A stretch of 64,000 bases of DNA, from the NCBI RefSeq assembly GCF_003610295.1, contig NZ_RAPV01000001.1, positions 6,262,001 to 6,326,000 of the forward strand. Reading direction: 5' to 3'. Within the stretch, counting starts at the first letter, position 1. Every line of letters starts with the position of its first letter. The notes beneath the pieces are model-generated. The model ran no database searches. It worked only from the letters and a program-made list of their open reading frames with translations, and had not been told where the DNA came from. Shown piece by piece: positions 53,671 through 61,723 of the stretch. The position numbers and the translations under genes are program-made. This DNA comes from Paraburkholderia sp. BL23I1N1 (GTDB lineage Bacteria > Pseudomonadota > Gammaproteobacteria > Burkholderiales > Burkholderiaceae).

Positions 53671-54318
53671 ATGGATCTCATGCATGTGCTGCAGGTCGCC
53701 CTGCACTTCGACCAGCACCTGAGCAGTTTGATCGTGCAATACGGCACCGCCGTCTACGCGATGCTGTTTCTCGTGGTGTTCGTCGAGATCGGCTTTCTGC
53801 CGTTATTCTTTCTACCCGGCGATCCGCTGATTTTCATTTGTGGCGGTCTCGCCGCCACCGGCGCGCTGAACGTGTGGCTTGTGATCCCCGTACTGTTCGC
53901 CGCCACCGTGGCCGGCAGCATCGTCGACTATGCGATCGGCCGCGCGATCGGCGAAAAGGTCTATACCGCGGACTACCGCTGGCTCGACAAGAATGCACTG
54001 CGTAAAGCGCATGCGTTTTACGAAGCACGCGGCGGCCTGACCTTTCTACTGTCGCCGTTCATTGCCGTCGTGCGCACGTTCGCGCCGTTCGTCGCGGGCG
54101 TTTCGCGCATGACGTTTGCACGCTTCGTGTCGTTCGTCACGGCCGGCGCGGCGCTATGGATCGTGTCGCTGGTGGCGGCCGGCTATCTGTTCGGCAACGT
54201 GCCGCTGGTGCGCGATCATATGAGTTCGATCGTGCTGCTCGGTGTCTCGCTCGGTGTAGGATCGCTGCTGGTGAGCGCCGTGTGGCGCTTCGTCAACCGA
54301 AGGTTGCGTGCCCATTGA
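53671..54318 (+). CDS. DedA-family membrane protein
   Basis: Inner-membrane protein of 215 residues with VTT/SNARE-associated fold, proposed to flip undecaprenyl phosphate or related lipids. Motifs are FVEIGFLPLFFLPGDPLIFI, the acidic re-entrant region, and the conserved SPFIAVVRTFAPFVAGVSRM. It ends RRLRAH. Its last 23 bp, including the stop, are repeated twice more immediately downstream. Confidence 0.92.
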   Translation: MDLMHVLQVALHFDQHLSSLIVQYGTAVYAMLFLVVFVEIGFLPLFFLPGDPLIFICGGLAATGALNVWLVIPVLFAATVAGSIVDYAIGRAIGEKVYTADYRWLDKNALRKAHAFYEARGGLTFLLSPFIAVVRTFAPFVAGVSRMTFARFVSFVTAGAALWIVSLVAAGYLFGNVPLVRDHMSSIVLLGVSLGVGSLLVSAVWRFVNRRLRAH

Positions 54319-54364
54319 CCCGAAGGTTGCGCGCTCACTGAGCCGAAGGTTGCGTGCTCATTGA
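54296..54364 (+). repeat. Three tandem 23-bp repeats covering the DedA stop codon
   Basis: Units at 54296-54318, 54319-54341 and 54342-54364 share CCGAAGGTTGCGTGCTCATTGA with few differences. Each contains a TGA. The first encodes the RRLRAH ending of DedA. The array fills the gap up to the ribosome site of the next gene. Confidence 0.9.
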
Positions 54365-54382
54365 ATATCGCGGAGAAACGTT

Positions 54383-54994
54383 ATGTCGCTGTCTGCTTTG
54401 CTCGTTTTCGCGCTGGCGCTGATCATCGCCGCTGGCACGCCGGGCCCCAGCATCGCCGCGCTGGTCGCGCGCGTGCTGACCAACGGCTTTCGCGACGTAT
54501 TGCCGTTTCTCGCCGCCATGTGGCTCGGCGAAGCGTTGTGGCTCTCTTGCGCAGTGGCCGGCCTCGCGGTGATCGCACGCAGCTTCGGCATGGTGTTCAT
54601 CGCGCTGAAATTCGTCGGCGTCGCCTATCTGCTGTTTCTTGCATGGAAGATGTGGCGCGCACCGGCCGACGTACAGGGCAGCGACTTGCCGAGCGGCCAG
54701 TCGCCGTGGCGCATGTTTGTCGCCGGCATGCTGGTGACGCTCGGCAACCCGAAGATCATGATGTTCTACCTCGCGTTGCTGCCGACCATCATCGATCTGT
54801 CGCGCATCGGCACCGTTGCATGGTTCGAACTGACGCTCACCATGCTGATCGTGCTGATGGCCGTCGATTTCGGCTGGGCGCTGCTCGCCACCCGTGCGCG
54901 CAAACTGCTGACCACCCGCCGCGCGGTCAGGCTCACCAACCGCGCCAGTGCCACGGTCATGGCCGGTGTCGCCGCGGCTATCGCCACACGTTGA
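54383..54994 (+). CDS. LysE/RhtB-family exporter
   Basis: Six-helix membrane exporter of 203 residues. Signatures are IIAAGTPGPSIAALVARVLT and VAGMLVTLGNPKIMMFYLAL, with GGAG before ATG 54383. It follows DedA in the same direction. Substrate probably an amino acid or derivative. Confidence 0.9.
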   Translation: MSLSALLVFALALIIAAGTPGPSIAALVARVLTNGFRDVLPFLAAMWLGEALWLSCAVAGLAVIARSFGMVFIALKFVGVAYLLFLAWKMWRAPADVQGSDLPSGQSPWRMFVAGMLVTLGNPKIMMFYLALLPTIIDLSRIGTVAWFELTLTMLIVLMAVDFGWALLATRARKLLTTRRAVRLTNRASATVMAGVAAAIATR

Positions 54995-55021
54995 CGGAAA
55001 GCTGAACGGCGCGTCAGGCGC

Positions 55022-55528
55022 TCAGCCTGGCGGCGCCGCGGTTTGTACTTCAGCACGCAGAGACGCCAGCAAAGCCTGCCACCATTCACCGTGCCGCAGC
55101 AGAAAGACACGCTCGGGGAAATGATGACGCGCCACGTGATCCTGCGGCACCGTATCCCAGCCGCGATGCTCGACCGTTACGCGCGTTTCGTCGCCCACTG
55201 CTTCGAAACACACGTCGACATGCGTGTGCTGCGCATCGGTGAAACTGGCCTGATGCCACCCGAATGCCAGACGCTCACCCGGCTCCCAGACCGTGACGAG
55301 GCCGATCTCGAAGACGCTGCCGTCCGCCTGCGTTTCGATGAGGCGTCCAGATTCCCCCGGCACGAGGGAATCCGCGGTCCGCTCGAACGACAGCACGCCC
55401 GCGCCTCGCGGCGTGAACTGAAATAGCCCGTTCGGCCGCCACCATGCGCCGATCTCGCGCGTGAACACATCGAATGCGCGCAGCGGCGTTGCCGCCACCC
55501 GTAGCGACACCTGCACGCGCGAACTCAT
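55022..55528 (-). CDS. SRPBCC/AHSA1-domain protein
   Basis: Protein of 168 residues from ATG 55528 (MSSRVQVSLRVAATPLRAFD). The START-like fold is visible in FDVFTREIGAWWRPNGLFQF, VWEPGERLAFGWHQ and TRVTVEHRGWDTVP. These ArsR-linked proteins bind hydrophobic ligands in a cavity. Its start overlaps the stop of the ArsR gene by four bases, so the two are translationally coupled. Confidence 0.88.
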   Translation of the reverse strand: MSSRVQVSLRVAATPLRAFDVFTREIGAWWRPNGLFQFTPRGAGVLSFERTADSLVPGESGRLIETQADGSVFEIGLVTVWEPGERLAFGWHQASFTDAQHTHVDVCFEAVGDETRVTVEHRGWDTVPQDHVARHHFPERVFLLRHGEWWQALLASLRAEVQTAAPPG

Positions 55529-55875
55529 TCCTGCTGCTCCAGATGCGCCTTGAACGACAGCAGTTGCTCGGACCACAACGTTTCGGTCCGTTCGAGCCAT
55601 GCCTTGAGTTCGCTCATCGGCGCCGATCGCAGCACGTAGAGACGCACGCGCGCATCGACGCCGTCGTGCGATTCCTCGATCAGCTCGCTCGAGCGCAGCA
55701 CCCGCAGATGCCGGCTCATCGCCTGCGGTGAAAGGCCGGTGGCTTGCGCGAGTTCGCCCGCGCGCATGGGTTGCTGGCTGAGCAGATCGACCACCTGACG
55801 CCGGTTGGGATCGGCTAGCGCGGCCAGCGTGCGGTCGAGCGAGACGCTGGCGGGCAGCGCCATTGGCTTACCCAT
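55525..55875 (-). CDS. ArsR-family regulator, SRPBCC-associated type
   Basis: Protein of 116 residues without the metal-binding cysteines. Helix-turn-helix: LAALADPNRRQVVDLLSQQP and QATGLSPQAMSRHLRVLRSS, wing VDARVRLYVLRSAPMSELKA. The C-terminal helix LERTETLWSEQLLSFKAHLE is standard for the subgroup paired with SRPBCC genes. It lies 4 bp after the VOC gene. The perfect palindrome upstream of the operon is its likely operator. Confidence 0.92.
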   Translation of the reverse strand: MGKPMALPASVSLDRTLAALADPNRRQVVDLLSQQPMRAGELAQATGLSPQAMSRHLRVLRSSELIEESHDGVDARVRLYVLRSAPMSELKAWLERTETLWSEQLLSFKAHLEQQE

Positions 55876-55879
55876 CGAT

Positions 55880-56341
55880 TCACACCCATCCTTCGATTTT
55901 CAGGCCGCTCACACGCTCGGCCTCCTCGCGCGACACCTCGCGAACCGTCTGGCCAAAGCTCCAGACGTGCCCTTCCGGATCGCGCGCCGCATAGACACGG
56001 TCGCCATAAAACTGATCCGCCGGTTCGCGCGTAATCACGGCGCCCGCGGCGCGCGCGCGGGCGCAATGTTCGTCGATCCCCTCGCGCAGTTGCACGTGCA
56101 CCGATTGCGTATTCTTGCCGCCGATCGAAGCCGGGCTCGCCGCGTCTTCCGACCATTCGCGGCAAATCATCACGTAGCTGTCGCCAAATCGCATTTCCGA
56201 GTGCCCCAACTGGCCGTCGCTATCCGTGACCACCATCTGGCGCTCGAAGCCGAACGCTTTCTCGAGCCAGTCGAGCGCGGCAAACGGGTCCTTGTAGTAC
56301 ACCGACGCACCCAGCGAAGGGCGATGAAACGCTTCGTTCAT
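55880..56341 (-). CDS. VOC (glyoxalase/bleomycin-resistance) family protein, PhnB-like
   Basis: Protein of 153 residues with two beta-alpha-beta-beta-beta units: ASVYYKDPFAALDWLEKAFG, then GHSEMRFGDSYVMICREW, and SVHVQLREGIDEHCARARAA with ARDPEGHVWSFGQTV. The final E/H pattern fits divalent-metal binding or its remnant. First gene of the VOC-ArsR-SRPBCC operon. The role may be toxicant binding or an isomerase-like reaction. Confidence 0.9.
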   Translation of the reverse strand: MNEAFHRPSLGASVYYKDPFAALDWLEKAFGFERQMVVTDSDGQLGHSEMRFGDSYVMICREWSEDAASPASIGGKNTQSVHVQLREGIDEHCARARAAGAVITREPADQFYGDRVYAARDPEGHVWSFGQTVREVSREEAERVSGLKIEGWV

Positions 56342-56362
56342 GACTGCCTCATTTTATAAACC

Positions 56363-56404
56363 TTCCGGTTGATATTTAACACTATAGTTAAATATCAACC
56401 GGAA
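56363..56404 (-). promoter_or_regulatory. Perfect 18-bp palindromic operator of the VOC-ArsR-SRPBCC operon
   Basis: TTCCGGTTGATATTTAAC (56363-56380), six bases ACTATA, then the exact reverse complement (56387-56404). It lies 21 bp upstream of the VOC start, and the AT-rich centre can hold a -10 box. No T-run follows on either side, so it is not a terminator. Confidence 0.8.
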
Positions 56405-56504
56405 AAGCAAGGCGAAAACGATAGGGTTTTTGTTCCTTCGCCAGCATCGTTCAGGGAATCGCCAGCCCGGCAGCGAATCGAGAACGAATGGCAGTTCGCC
56501 GCCG

Positions 56505-58133
56505 TCAGGCCCTCAGGTAGTAGTCGCCGAACTGATCCCTCAACTGGTTCTTGAGCACCTTGCCGGTTGCGCCGAGCGGAATGGCGTCGATGAATACAAC
56601 GGCATCGGGTTTCCACCACTTCGCCACCCGGCCGTCAAAGAACTCAAACAGTTCGTCGCTTTCAAGCACGGCTTCCGGCTTCTTCACGACCAGCAGCAAC
56701 GGGCGCTCGTCCCATTTCGGATGTTTTGCGGCAATGCAGACTGCGCTCGCCACCGCCGGGTGCAGGCACGCCACGTTCTCGATGTCGATCGAACTGATCC
56801 ATTCGCCGCCGGACTTGATGACGTCCTTGCTGCGGTCGGTGATCTGCATGAAGCCGTCGGGGTCGATCTTCGCCACGTCACCGGTCGGAAACCAGCCATC
56901 GGAAAGCGGCGACGCCTCTTCGCCACCGAAATATCCGGACGCCACCCACGGCCCGCGCACCTGCAGATCGCCGGCCACCTGGCCGTCCCATGACAACGCC
57001 TTGCCGTCCGGGCCCACGATTCTCATGTCGATGCCGAACACGGCGCGGCCCTGCTTCGCCTGCACGGCATATCGCTGCTGCATCGGCAACGACAGGTGAT
57101 GCCCTTTGAAACTGCAAACGGTGCCGACCGGGCTCAGTTCCGTCATCCCCCATGCGTGCAGGACGTCGACGTGATAACGCTCCTGGAATTCCGTGGTCAT
57201 GGCAGTCGGACATGGCGCACCGCCCACGATGGTGCGGCGCATGGACGTAAACGTCGTCCCGCGCTCGGCTACATGTCGAAGCAATCCCTGCCAGACGGTC
57301 GGCACACCGGCGGAGAGCGTGACCTGCTCCGCCTCGATCAGTTCGTAGAGCGATTTCCCATCGAGCGCGGGACCCGGGAACACCAGCTTGGCGCCGACCA
57401 TGCACGCGATATAAGGCAGGCCCCACGCGTTCACATGGAACATGGGGACGACCGGCAGGATCACATCGCGCGCCGAGCAGTTCAGTGAGTCCGGCAATGC
57501 CGCTGCATAGGTGTGCAGAATCGTTGAACGATGGCTGTACAGCACCCCTTTCGGATTGCCGGTGGTGCCGGACGTGTAGCACAACGACGACGCCTCGTTC
57601 TCGTCGAGAAGCGGCCACGCGAAGTCGTCGTTATGACCGTCGATGAGGTCTTCGTAGCACAACAGCATGATCGGCAGATCGTGCTTTGCCGGCATGTTGG
57701 CCCGATCGGTCATCGCGACGAATACCTTCGGACTCTTGATACGCGAGGCAACGGCCTCGATCAGCGGAAGGAAGGTCAGGTCGAAGAAGATGGCGCGATC
57801 ATCGGCATGATCGATGATGTACGCGAGCTGATCGACATGCAGCCGGGGGTTGAGCGTATGCAGCACGGCACCGGAACCCGACACCGCAAAGTACAGCTCC
57901 ATATGGCGGTAGCCGTTCCATGCCAGCGTACCGACGCGCTCACCTTGGCCGGTCCCGAGGCCCGCGAGGGTGTTGGCCAGCTTTCGGGCGCGCTGCGCAA
58001 GATCGCGATAGCGATAGCGGTGAATGTCGCCTTCGACCTGTCGCGATACGATTTCCTGCTCGCCGTGATGCCGCTCGGCGTGGGTAAGGAGCGACGCGAC
58101 CAGCAGCGGTTGCTGCATCATCAATCCATGCAT
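56505..58133 (-). CDS. Acyl-CoA synthetase, AMP-forming
   Basis: ANL-superfamily ligase of 542 residues. It activates a carboxylic acid through an acyl-AMP to an acyl-CoA. Motifs: P-loop CYTSGTTGNPKGVLYSHRS, A5-type AWGMTELSPVGTV, the DGWFPTGDVAKIDPDGFMQI hinge region with DRSKDVIKSGGEWISS, and the lysine in LGATGKVLKNQLRDQF. The medium/long-chain fatty-acid ligase subgroup (AlkK-like) fits best, but the substrate is unknown. GGAAGG precedes ATG 58133. Last gene of the minus-strand catabolic cluster. Confidence 0.92.
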   Translation of the reverse strand: MHGLMMQQPLLVASLLTHAERHHGEQEIVSRQVEGDIHRYRYRDLAQRARKLANTLAGLGTGQGERVGTLAWNGYRHMELYFAVSGSGAVLHTLNPRLHVDQLAYIIDHADDRAIFFDLTFLPLIEAVASRIKSPKVFVAMTDRANMPAKHDLPIMLLCYEDLIDGHNDDFAWPLLDENEASSLCYTSGTTGNPKGVLYSHRSTILHTYAAALPDSLNCSARDVILPVVPMFHVNAWGLPYIACMVGAKLVFPGPALDGKSLYELIEAEQVTLSAGVPTVWQGLLRHVAERGTTFTSMRRTIVGGAPCPTAMTTEFQERYHVDVLHAWGMTELSPVGTVCSFKGHHLSLPMQQRYAVQAKQGRAVFGIDMRIVGPDGKALSWDGQVAGDLQVRGPWVASGYFGGEEASPLSDGWFPTGDVAKIDPDGFMQITDRSKDVIKSGGEWISSIDIENVACLHPAVASAVCIAAKHPKWDERPLLLVVKKPEAVLESDELFEFFDGRVAKWWKPDAVVFIDAIPLGATGKVLKNQLRDQFGDYYLRA

Positions 58134-58158
58134 GGGTACCTTCCTGATTGTTCCAGAT

Positions 58159-58509
58159 TCAGCTTAGCTGCGTGTGACACGGACCCGCCGTGGCGTCGTC
58201 GACGGTGAGTTCGAGCGTGCCGGCGACGTTGCGGACGGGACACGTCGCGAGGCTCAAACCGCCTCCATCTTGTCCCGGCATGCAACCGGTGCTGACGTCA
58301 AAACGAAGGCCATGCGCGGGGCAGCGCAGCAGGCGCCCTTCGAGCTGGCCACTCGCAATCGATGCGCCATTGTGAGGACAGGCGTTTTCGACGGCGTAGA
58401 GCCCACCGTCGATGTTGAAGACCACAATGCTGCGGCCGTCGACGAAGACCAGCTTGCGTTGCCCCGGCGCGAGTTCATCGGCCGACCCGGCCGGGATCTG
58501 GCGCGGCAT
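58159..58509 (-). CDS. Rieske-type [2Fe-2S] ferredoxin
   Basis: Soluble electron carrier of 116 residues. Both ligand pairs are present: CPHNGASIASG and CPAHGLRFDV. It fits the small ferredoxins that feed oxygenases or the NirD-like group. It starts in a TAATG overlap with the upstream DsbA-like gene, with GGAG at good spacing, so translation is coupled. The cluster's own oxygenase (TauD type) should not need a ferredoxin, so its partner is not obvious. Confidence 0.9.
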   Translation of the reverse strand: MPRQIPAGSADELAPGQRKLVFVDGRSIVVFNIDGGLYAVENACPHNGASIASGQLEGRLLRCPAHGLRFDVSTGCMPGQDGGGLSLATCPVRNVAGTLELTVDDATAGPCHTQLS

Positions 58510-59219
58510 TATCGGTTCTCCTGAGCGTCGATAGAACGCAACATGGCATCCACGATCGCGCCGGGCGAGTACGCTCCAGACAGCGACAGTGCCGAATTGA
58601 CCACAAAATGCGGCACGCCCCTGACGTCGTCAGCCTGCGGCGAACGCGGCAATGCCACGTCGCCGTCTTCCCGCGACGTCATGAGATGTTCAGCAAGGCC
58701 CGCGGCGTCAAGACCGCACGCGAGGCCGATTCGCTCAAGCGCGTCCGGGTTGCCGATGTCTTCGCCGTCCATGAAATAGCCTGTGAACAGCCGGTCGATC
58801 AGCAACGCGGATTTGCATGCCGGGCCTGGGCTGGTGGCTGCGGCCCAGGCAAGGAGTGTGTGCGCTGCCCGTGTGTTGGGCATCACCTCGATCCTGTCGA
58901 ATGCCAGCTCGATGCCCGCCGCGCGGGCGGCCTCCTGAACCTGTGCGCGCCGTGCGGCGACCGCGTGTGGACTCCCCAGACGCGCCACATAGAACGCCTG
59001 ATAAGGGACACCCCCCACCGGCGTATCGGGCAGCAACTGATGCGAGTGCCATCGCACCTTGACGCCGACGTCCGGACGCAAGCTGGCGAGGCGACTAACG
59101 GCCGCATCGAGATTGCGCTTGCCAATCAGACACCACGGGCAGATAAAGTCGAAGTGGACATCGACCGTTACTAAGGTGTTCTGATTGACCACCGCGCCCT
59201 GCTCCGTTGTCCCGTCCAT
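58509..59219 (-). CDS. DsbA-family (FrnE-like) thioredoxin-fold oxidoreductase
   Basis: Thioredoxin-fold protein with helical insert. The active site is FDFICPWCLIGKRNL (CPWC), and the cis-Pro region is RGVPHFVVNSALSLSGAY. FrnE-like proteins act as thiol oxidoreductases or as isomerases in aromatic catabolism. No signal peptide, so it is cytoplasmic. Start is ATG 59219 or the GTG at 59234, which overlaps the hydrolase stop and has GGAG upstream. In the cluster it might act as a glutathione- or thiol-dependent isomerase. Confidence 0.88.
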   Translation of the reverse strand: MDGTTEQGAVVNQNTLVTVDVHFDFICPWCLIGKRNLDAAVSRLASLRPDVGVKVRWHSHQLLPDTPVGGVPYQAFYVARLGSPHAVAARRAQVQEAARAAGIELAFDRIEVMPNTRAAHTLLAWAAATSPGPACKSALLIDRLFTGYFMDGEDIGNPDALERIGLACGLDAAGLAEHLMTSREDGDVALPRSPQADDVRGVPHFVVNSALSLSGAYSPGAIVDAMLRSIDAQENR

Positions 59220-59220
59220 G

Positions 59221-59781
59221 TCAGAGAAGCTCACGAATCAGGGTCTCCGCCTGCGGCCACTCGCCATAACCGGCCGCGGGATTCAGATGCCCAACTTCGC
59301 CGAGGTCGACGAGACGGCTGCCCCAGTCCGCCGCCATGCCGGTGGCGCGATCAAACGCCGCGAGCGGGTCGTTGCGGCTCGCGCCGAGAATGCTTGGGAA
59401 CGGCAGCGGTTTGCGCGGACACGGCAGCCACCCGTTTTCCTTGAGTACCTCGAGCGCCGGATAACCGGCGGGCATCGGTACTTCCAGGTCCGCCGGCGTG
59501 GCCAGCAGTGCGCCCTGGATCGAGCGGTTGTGGTGCTGCGCCCAGTGCACGGTAATCATCACGCCGGCGCTGTGAGCGACCAGTACGATCGGGCCATCGA
59601 TCTTCGCGATGGCCTCATCAAGCGCCGCGACGCGCGCCGCACAGCTGAGCTTGTCGTGCTCGAGCGGCGGCACCGAAGCCGTTTTGGGAAGGCGAGCCTG
59701 CAGCAGGGTCTGCCAGTGCTCGGCCACATGGTCACGCAGGCCGGGCACGATTAGCACGGTAGGCGCTGGTTTGAAAGTCAC
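59221..59781 (-). CDS. RBBP9/YdeN-type alpha/beta hydrolase
   Basis: Serine hydrolase of 186 residues. It begins PTVLIVPGLRDHVAEHWQTL (the GxxxSxxxHWQ-like family opening, with Asp in the middle). Nucleophile Ser is in IVLVAHSAGVMITVHWA, Asp is in SILGASRNDPLAAFD and His in VGHLNPAAGYGEWP. Family members hydrolyse small esters. Located between the TauD and DsbA-like genes with short gaps, it is likely part of the same transcription unit. Confidence 0.88.
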   Translation of the reverse strand: MTFKPAPTVLIVPGLRDHVAEHWQTLLQARLPKTASVPPLEHDKLSCAARVAALDEAIAKIDGPIVLVAHSAGVMITVHWAQHHNRSIQGALLATPADLEVPMPAGYPALEVLKENGWLPCPRKPLPFPSILGASRNDPLAAFDRATGMAADWGSRLVDLGEVGHLNPAAGYGEWPQAETLIRELL

Positions 59782-59799
59782 GACGCTGATTCCTTCCGG

Positions 59800-60648
59800 T
59801 TAATACGGTTTGTCGCCAACAATGCCGGCCCGCTCCATCTTGCGATGGCACGGCGCGTAATCCATCACCGCGTAGTGCTGCGTACTGCGGTTATCCCAGA
59901 TCGCGATGCTGTTCGGCTTCCAGCGCCAGCGCACCTGGTACTCCGGAATGTAGGCCTGGCTGATGAGGTAACGGAGCAGATCGGACGCGCCCGGATTGGC
60001 GTCCTGGCCGAAGCGCACGCGCGCCGGCGTGTGGTAGTTCGAGAAGTGCGTCGTGAACGCATTGACGAACAGCACTTTCTCGCTCGTCTCGGGGTGCGTG
60101 CGCACGACCGGATGCTCCGCATCGGGATATTGGGCTTTCAACGCATGCCGCTTCTCGATCGGCATCGCCGCACCGAAACTCGCCTCGATGCTGTGGCGGG
60201 CGCGCAGGTCGGCGATCTGCTCCTTCACGTGCACGGGCAGGTTCTCATACGCGAGCACCATGTTCGCCCACATCGTGTCGCCGCCGACCGGCGGACATTC
60301 GACGCATCGCAGCACGGCGCCGAACGGAGGCGCTTCACGCCAGGTGGCATCCGAATGCCACGAATTTTCGTAGCGGTCATTGGGTCGGTCCGGCGACTTG
60401 TAAATACGCACGAGTCCTGGATGCTCAGGATCGCTACCCGCGACCGGGTGATCTTCCAGTTCGCCGAAGCGGCGCGCGAAAGCAACATGCTCGGCGCAGG
60501 TAATGTCCTGATCGCGCAGGAACAGCACCCGATGCTTGAGCAGGTTCGCGCGGATTTCGGCAAAAAGGCCATCGTCGTGGATCGCGTCAGCGAGCTTGAC
60601 GTCCACCACTTCGGCGCCAATGGCGTTGGTAAGTTGTTCGACACGCAT
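59800..60648 (-). CDS. TauD/TfdA-family alpha-ketoglutarate-dependent dioxygenase
   Basis: Non-heme Fe(II) oxygenase of 282 residues. Iron ligands are in NSWHSDATWREAPPFG (HxD) and the distal His in IWDNRSTQHYAVMDY. The ketoglutarate-binding region includes VNAFTTHF. Start ATG 60648 (MRVEQLTNAIGAEVVDVKL) with AAGGAG upstream; the extension to 60738 overlaps the preceding gene. It hydroxylates an aliphatic carbon, often releasing sulfite, a phenol or an amine from the substrate. Substrate unknown. Confidence 0.92.
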   Translation of the reverse strand: MRVEQLTNAIGAEVVDVKLADAIHDDGLFAEIRANLLKHRVLFLRDQDITCAEHVAFARRFGELEDHPVAGSDPEHPGLVRIYKSPDRPNDRYENSWHSDATWREAPPFGAVLRCVECPPVGGDTMWANMVLAYENLPVHVKEQIADLRARHSIEASFGAAMPIEKRHALKAQYPDAEHPVVRTHPETSEKVLFVNAFTTHFSNYHTPARVRFGQDANPGASDLLRYLISQAYIPEYQVRWRWKPNSIAIWDNRSTQHYAVMDYAPCHRKMERAGIVGDKPY

Positions 60649-60658
60649 GGCGCTCTCC

Positions 60659-61639
60659 TTAGATGACGAAGACCGACGAGCCGGTCGTCTTGCGCGTTTC
60701 GAGATCACGATGCGCTTGCCCGGCATCTTCGAGCGCATAGCGCTGATTGATCTCGATCTTGATGCGGCCAGCCGCGACGTGGCCGAACAGTTCGCCGGCC
60801 AGGTCCGCTTTTTCAGCGGGGTCGGCGATATAGTCGGCGAGCGCGGGACGGGTCAGATACGGCGATCCTTTCATGGCCAGGATCTGCGGATTGAAGGCCG
60901 GGATCGGCCCCGATGCCGTGCCGACGCAGACAATCAGGCCGCGGCGCTTGACCGAATCCAGCGTGGCTTCGAAGGTATCCTTGCCGACGCTGTCGAACAC
61001 CACATTGACCCCGGCGCCGTCGGTCAGATCGCGCACGCGCCTCGCGACGTCTTCATGGCTGTAGTTGATGGTGTGGTCGCAGCCGTGCGCGCGGGCGACT
61101 TCCGCCTTCGCGTCGCTCGACACGGTGCCGATCACTGTGAGCCCGAGCAGCTTGGCCCATTGCGATACGATCAGCCCGACGCCGCCCGCGGCAGCATGCA
61201 GCAGTATCGTGTTGCCGGGTTTGAAGTCGTAGATGCGCAGCATCAGGTACGACGAGGTCAGCCCGCGCATGGTCATGGCTGCGGCCGTCTCGCAGGCGAT
61301 GCCCGCGGGCAGCTTGATCAGCGGTGCGGCCGGACAAAGGCGCTCCGTGCTGTAAGCGCCGAGCGTGTTGATAAAACCCGTGTAGGTGACACGATCACCC
61401 ACCGCGATGTTCGTCACGCCCTCGCCCACTGCTTCGACCACACCGGCCGCCTCGACGCCCATGCCGGCAGGCAGCGGAACCGGATACAGTCCCGAGCGGA
61501 AATAGGTGTCCGCGAAATTCAGGCCGACTGCCTCATGGCGCAGGCGAACCTGACCCGGGCCCGGATCGCCTACTTCAACGTCCTCGTAACGCAGGACTTC
61601 GGGGCCACCGGTTTCATGAAAGCGGACTGCTTTCGCCAT
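60659..61639 (-). CDS. NADPH:quinone oxidoreductase (zinc-independent MDR family)
   Basis: Protein of 326 residues, close in size and sequence to Qor/QorA. GroES-like domain first (LNFADTYFRSGLYPVPLPAG), then Rossmann fold with ILLHAAAGGVGLIVSQWAKL and NVVFDSVGKDTFEATLDSVK. Lacks zinc-binding cysteines. Could reduce quinones or an enone intermediate. Lies 10 bp before the dioxygenase gene. Confidence 0.92.
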   Translation of the reverse strand: MAKAVRFHETGGPEVLRYEDVEVGDPGPGQVRLRHEAVGLNFADTYFRSGLYPVPLPAGMGVEAAGVVEAVGEGVTNIAVGDRVTYTGFINTLGAYSTERLCPAAPLIKLPAGIACETAAAMTMRGLTSSYLMLRIYDFKPGNTILLHAAAGGVGLIVSQWAKLLGLTVIGTVSSDAKAEVARAHGCDHTINYSHEDVARRVRDLTDGAGVNVVFDSVGKDTFEATLDSVKRRGLIVCVGTASGPIPAFNPQILAMKGSPYLTRPALADYIADPAEKADLAGELFGHVAAGRIKIEINQRYALEDAGQAHRDLETRKTTGSSVFVI

Positions 61640-61723
61640 GATTCGTTCTCCAGGTTGTTTCTCGAATTACAGTAAAGGAATGCGCCTGCCGGAAGACGCG
61701 GCAGGCGCGAGCAAGCAGGCCGC

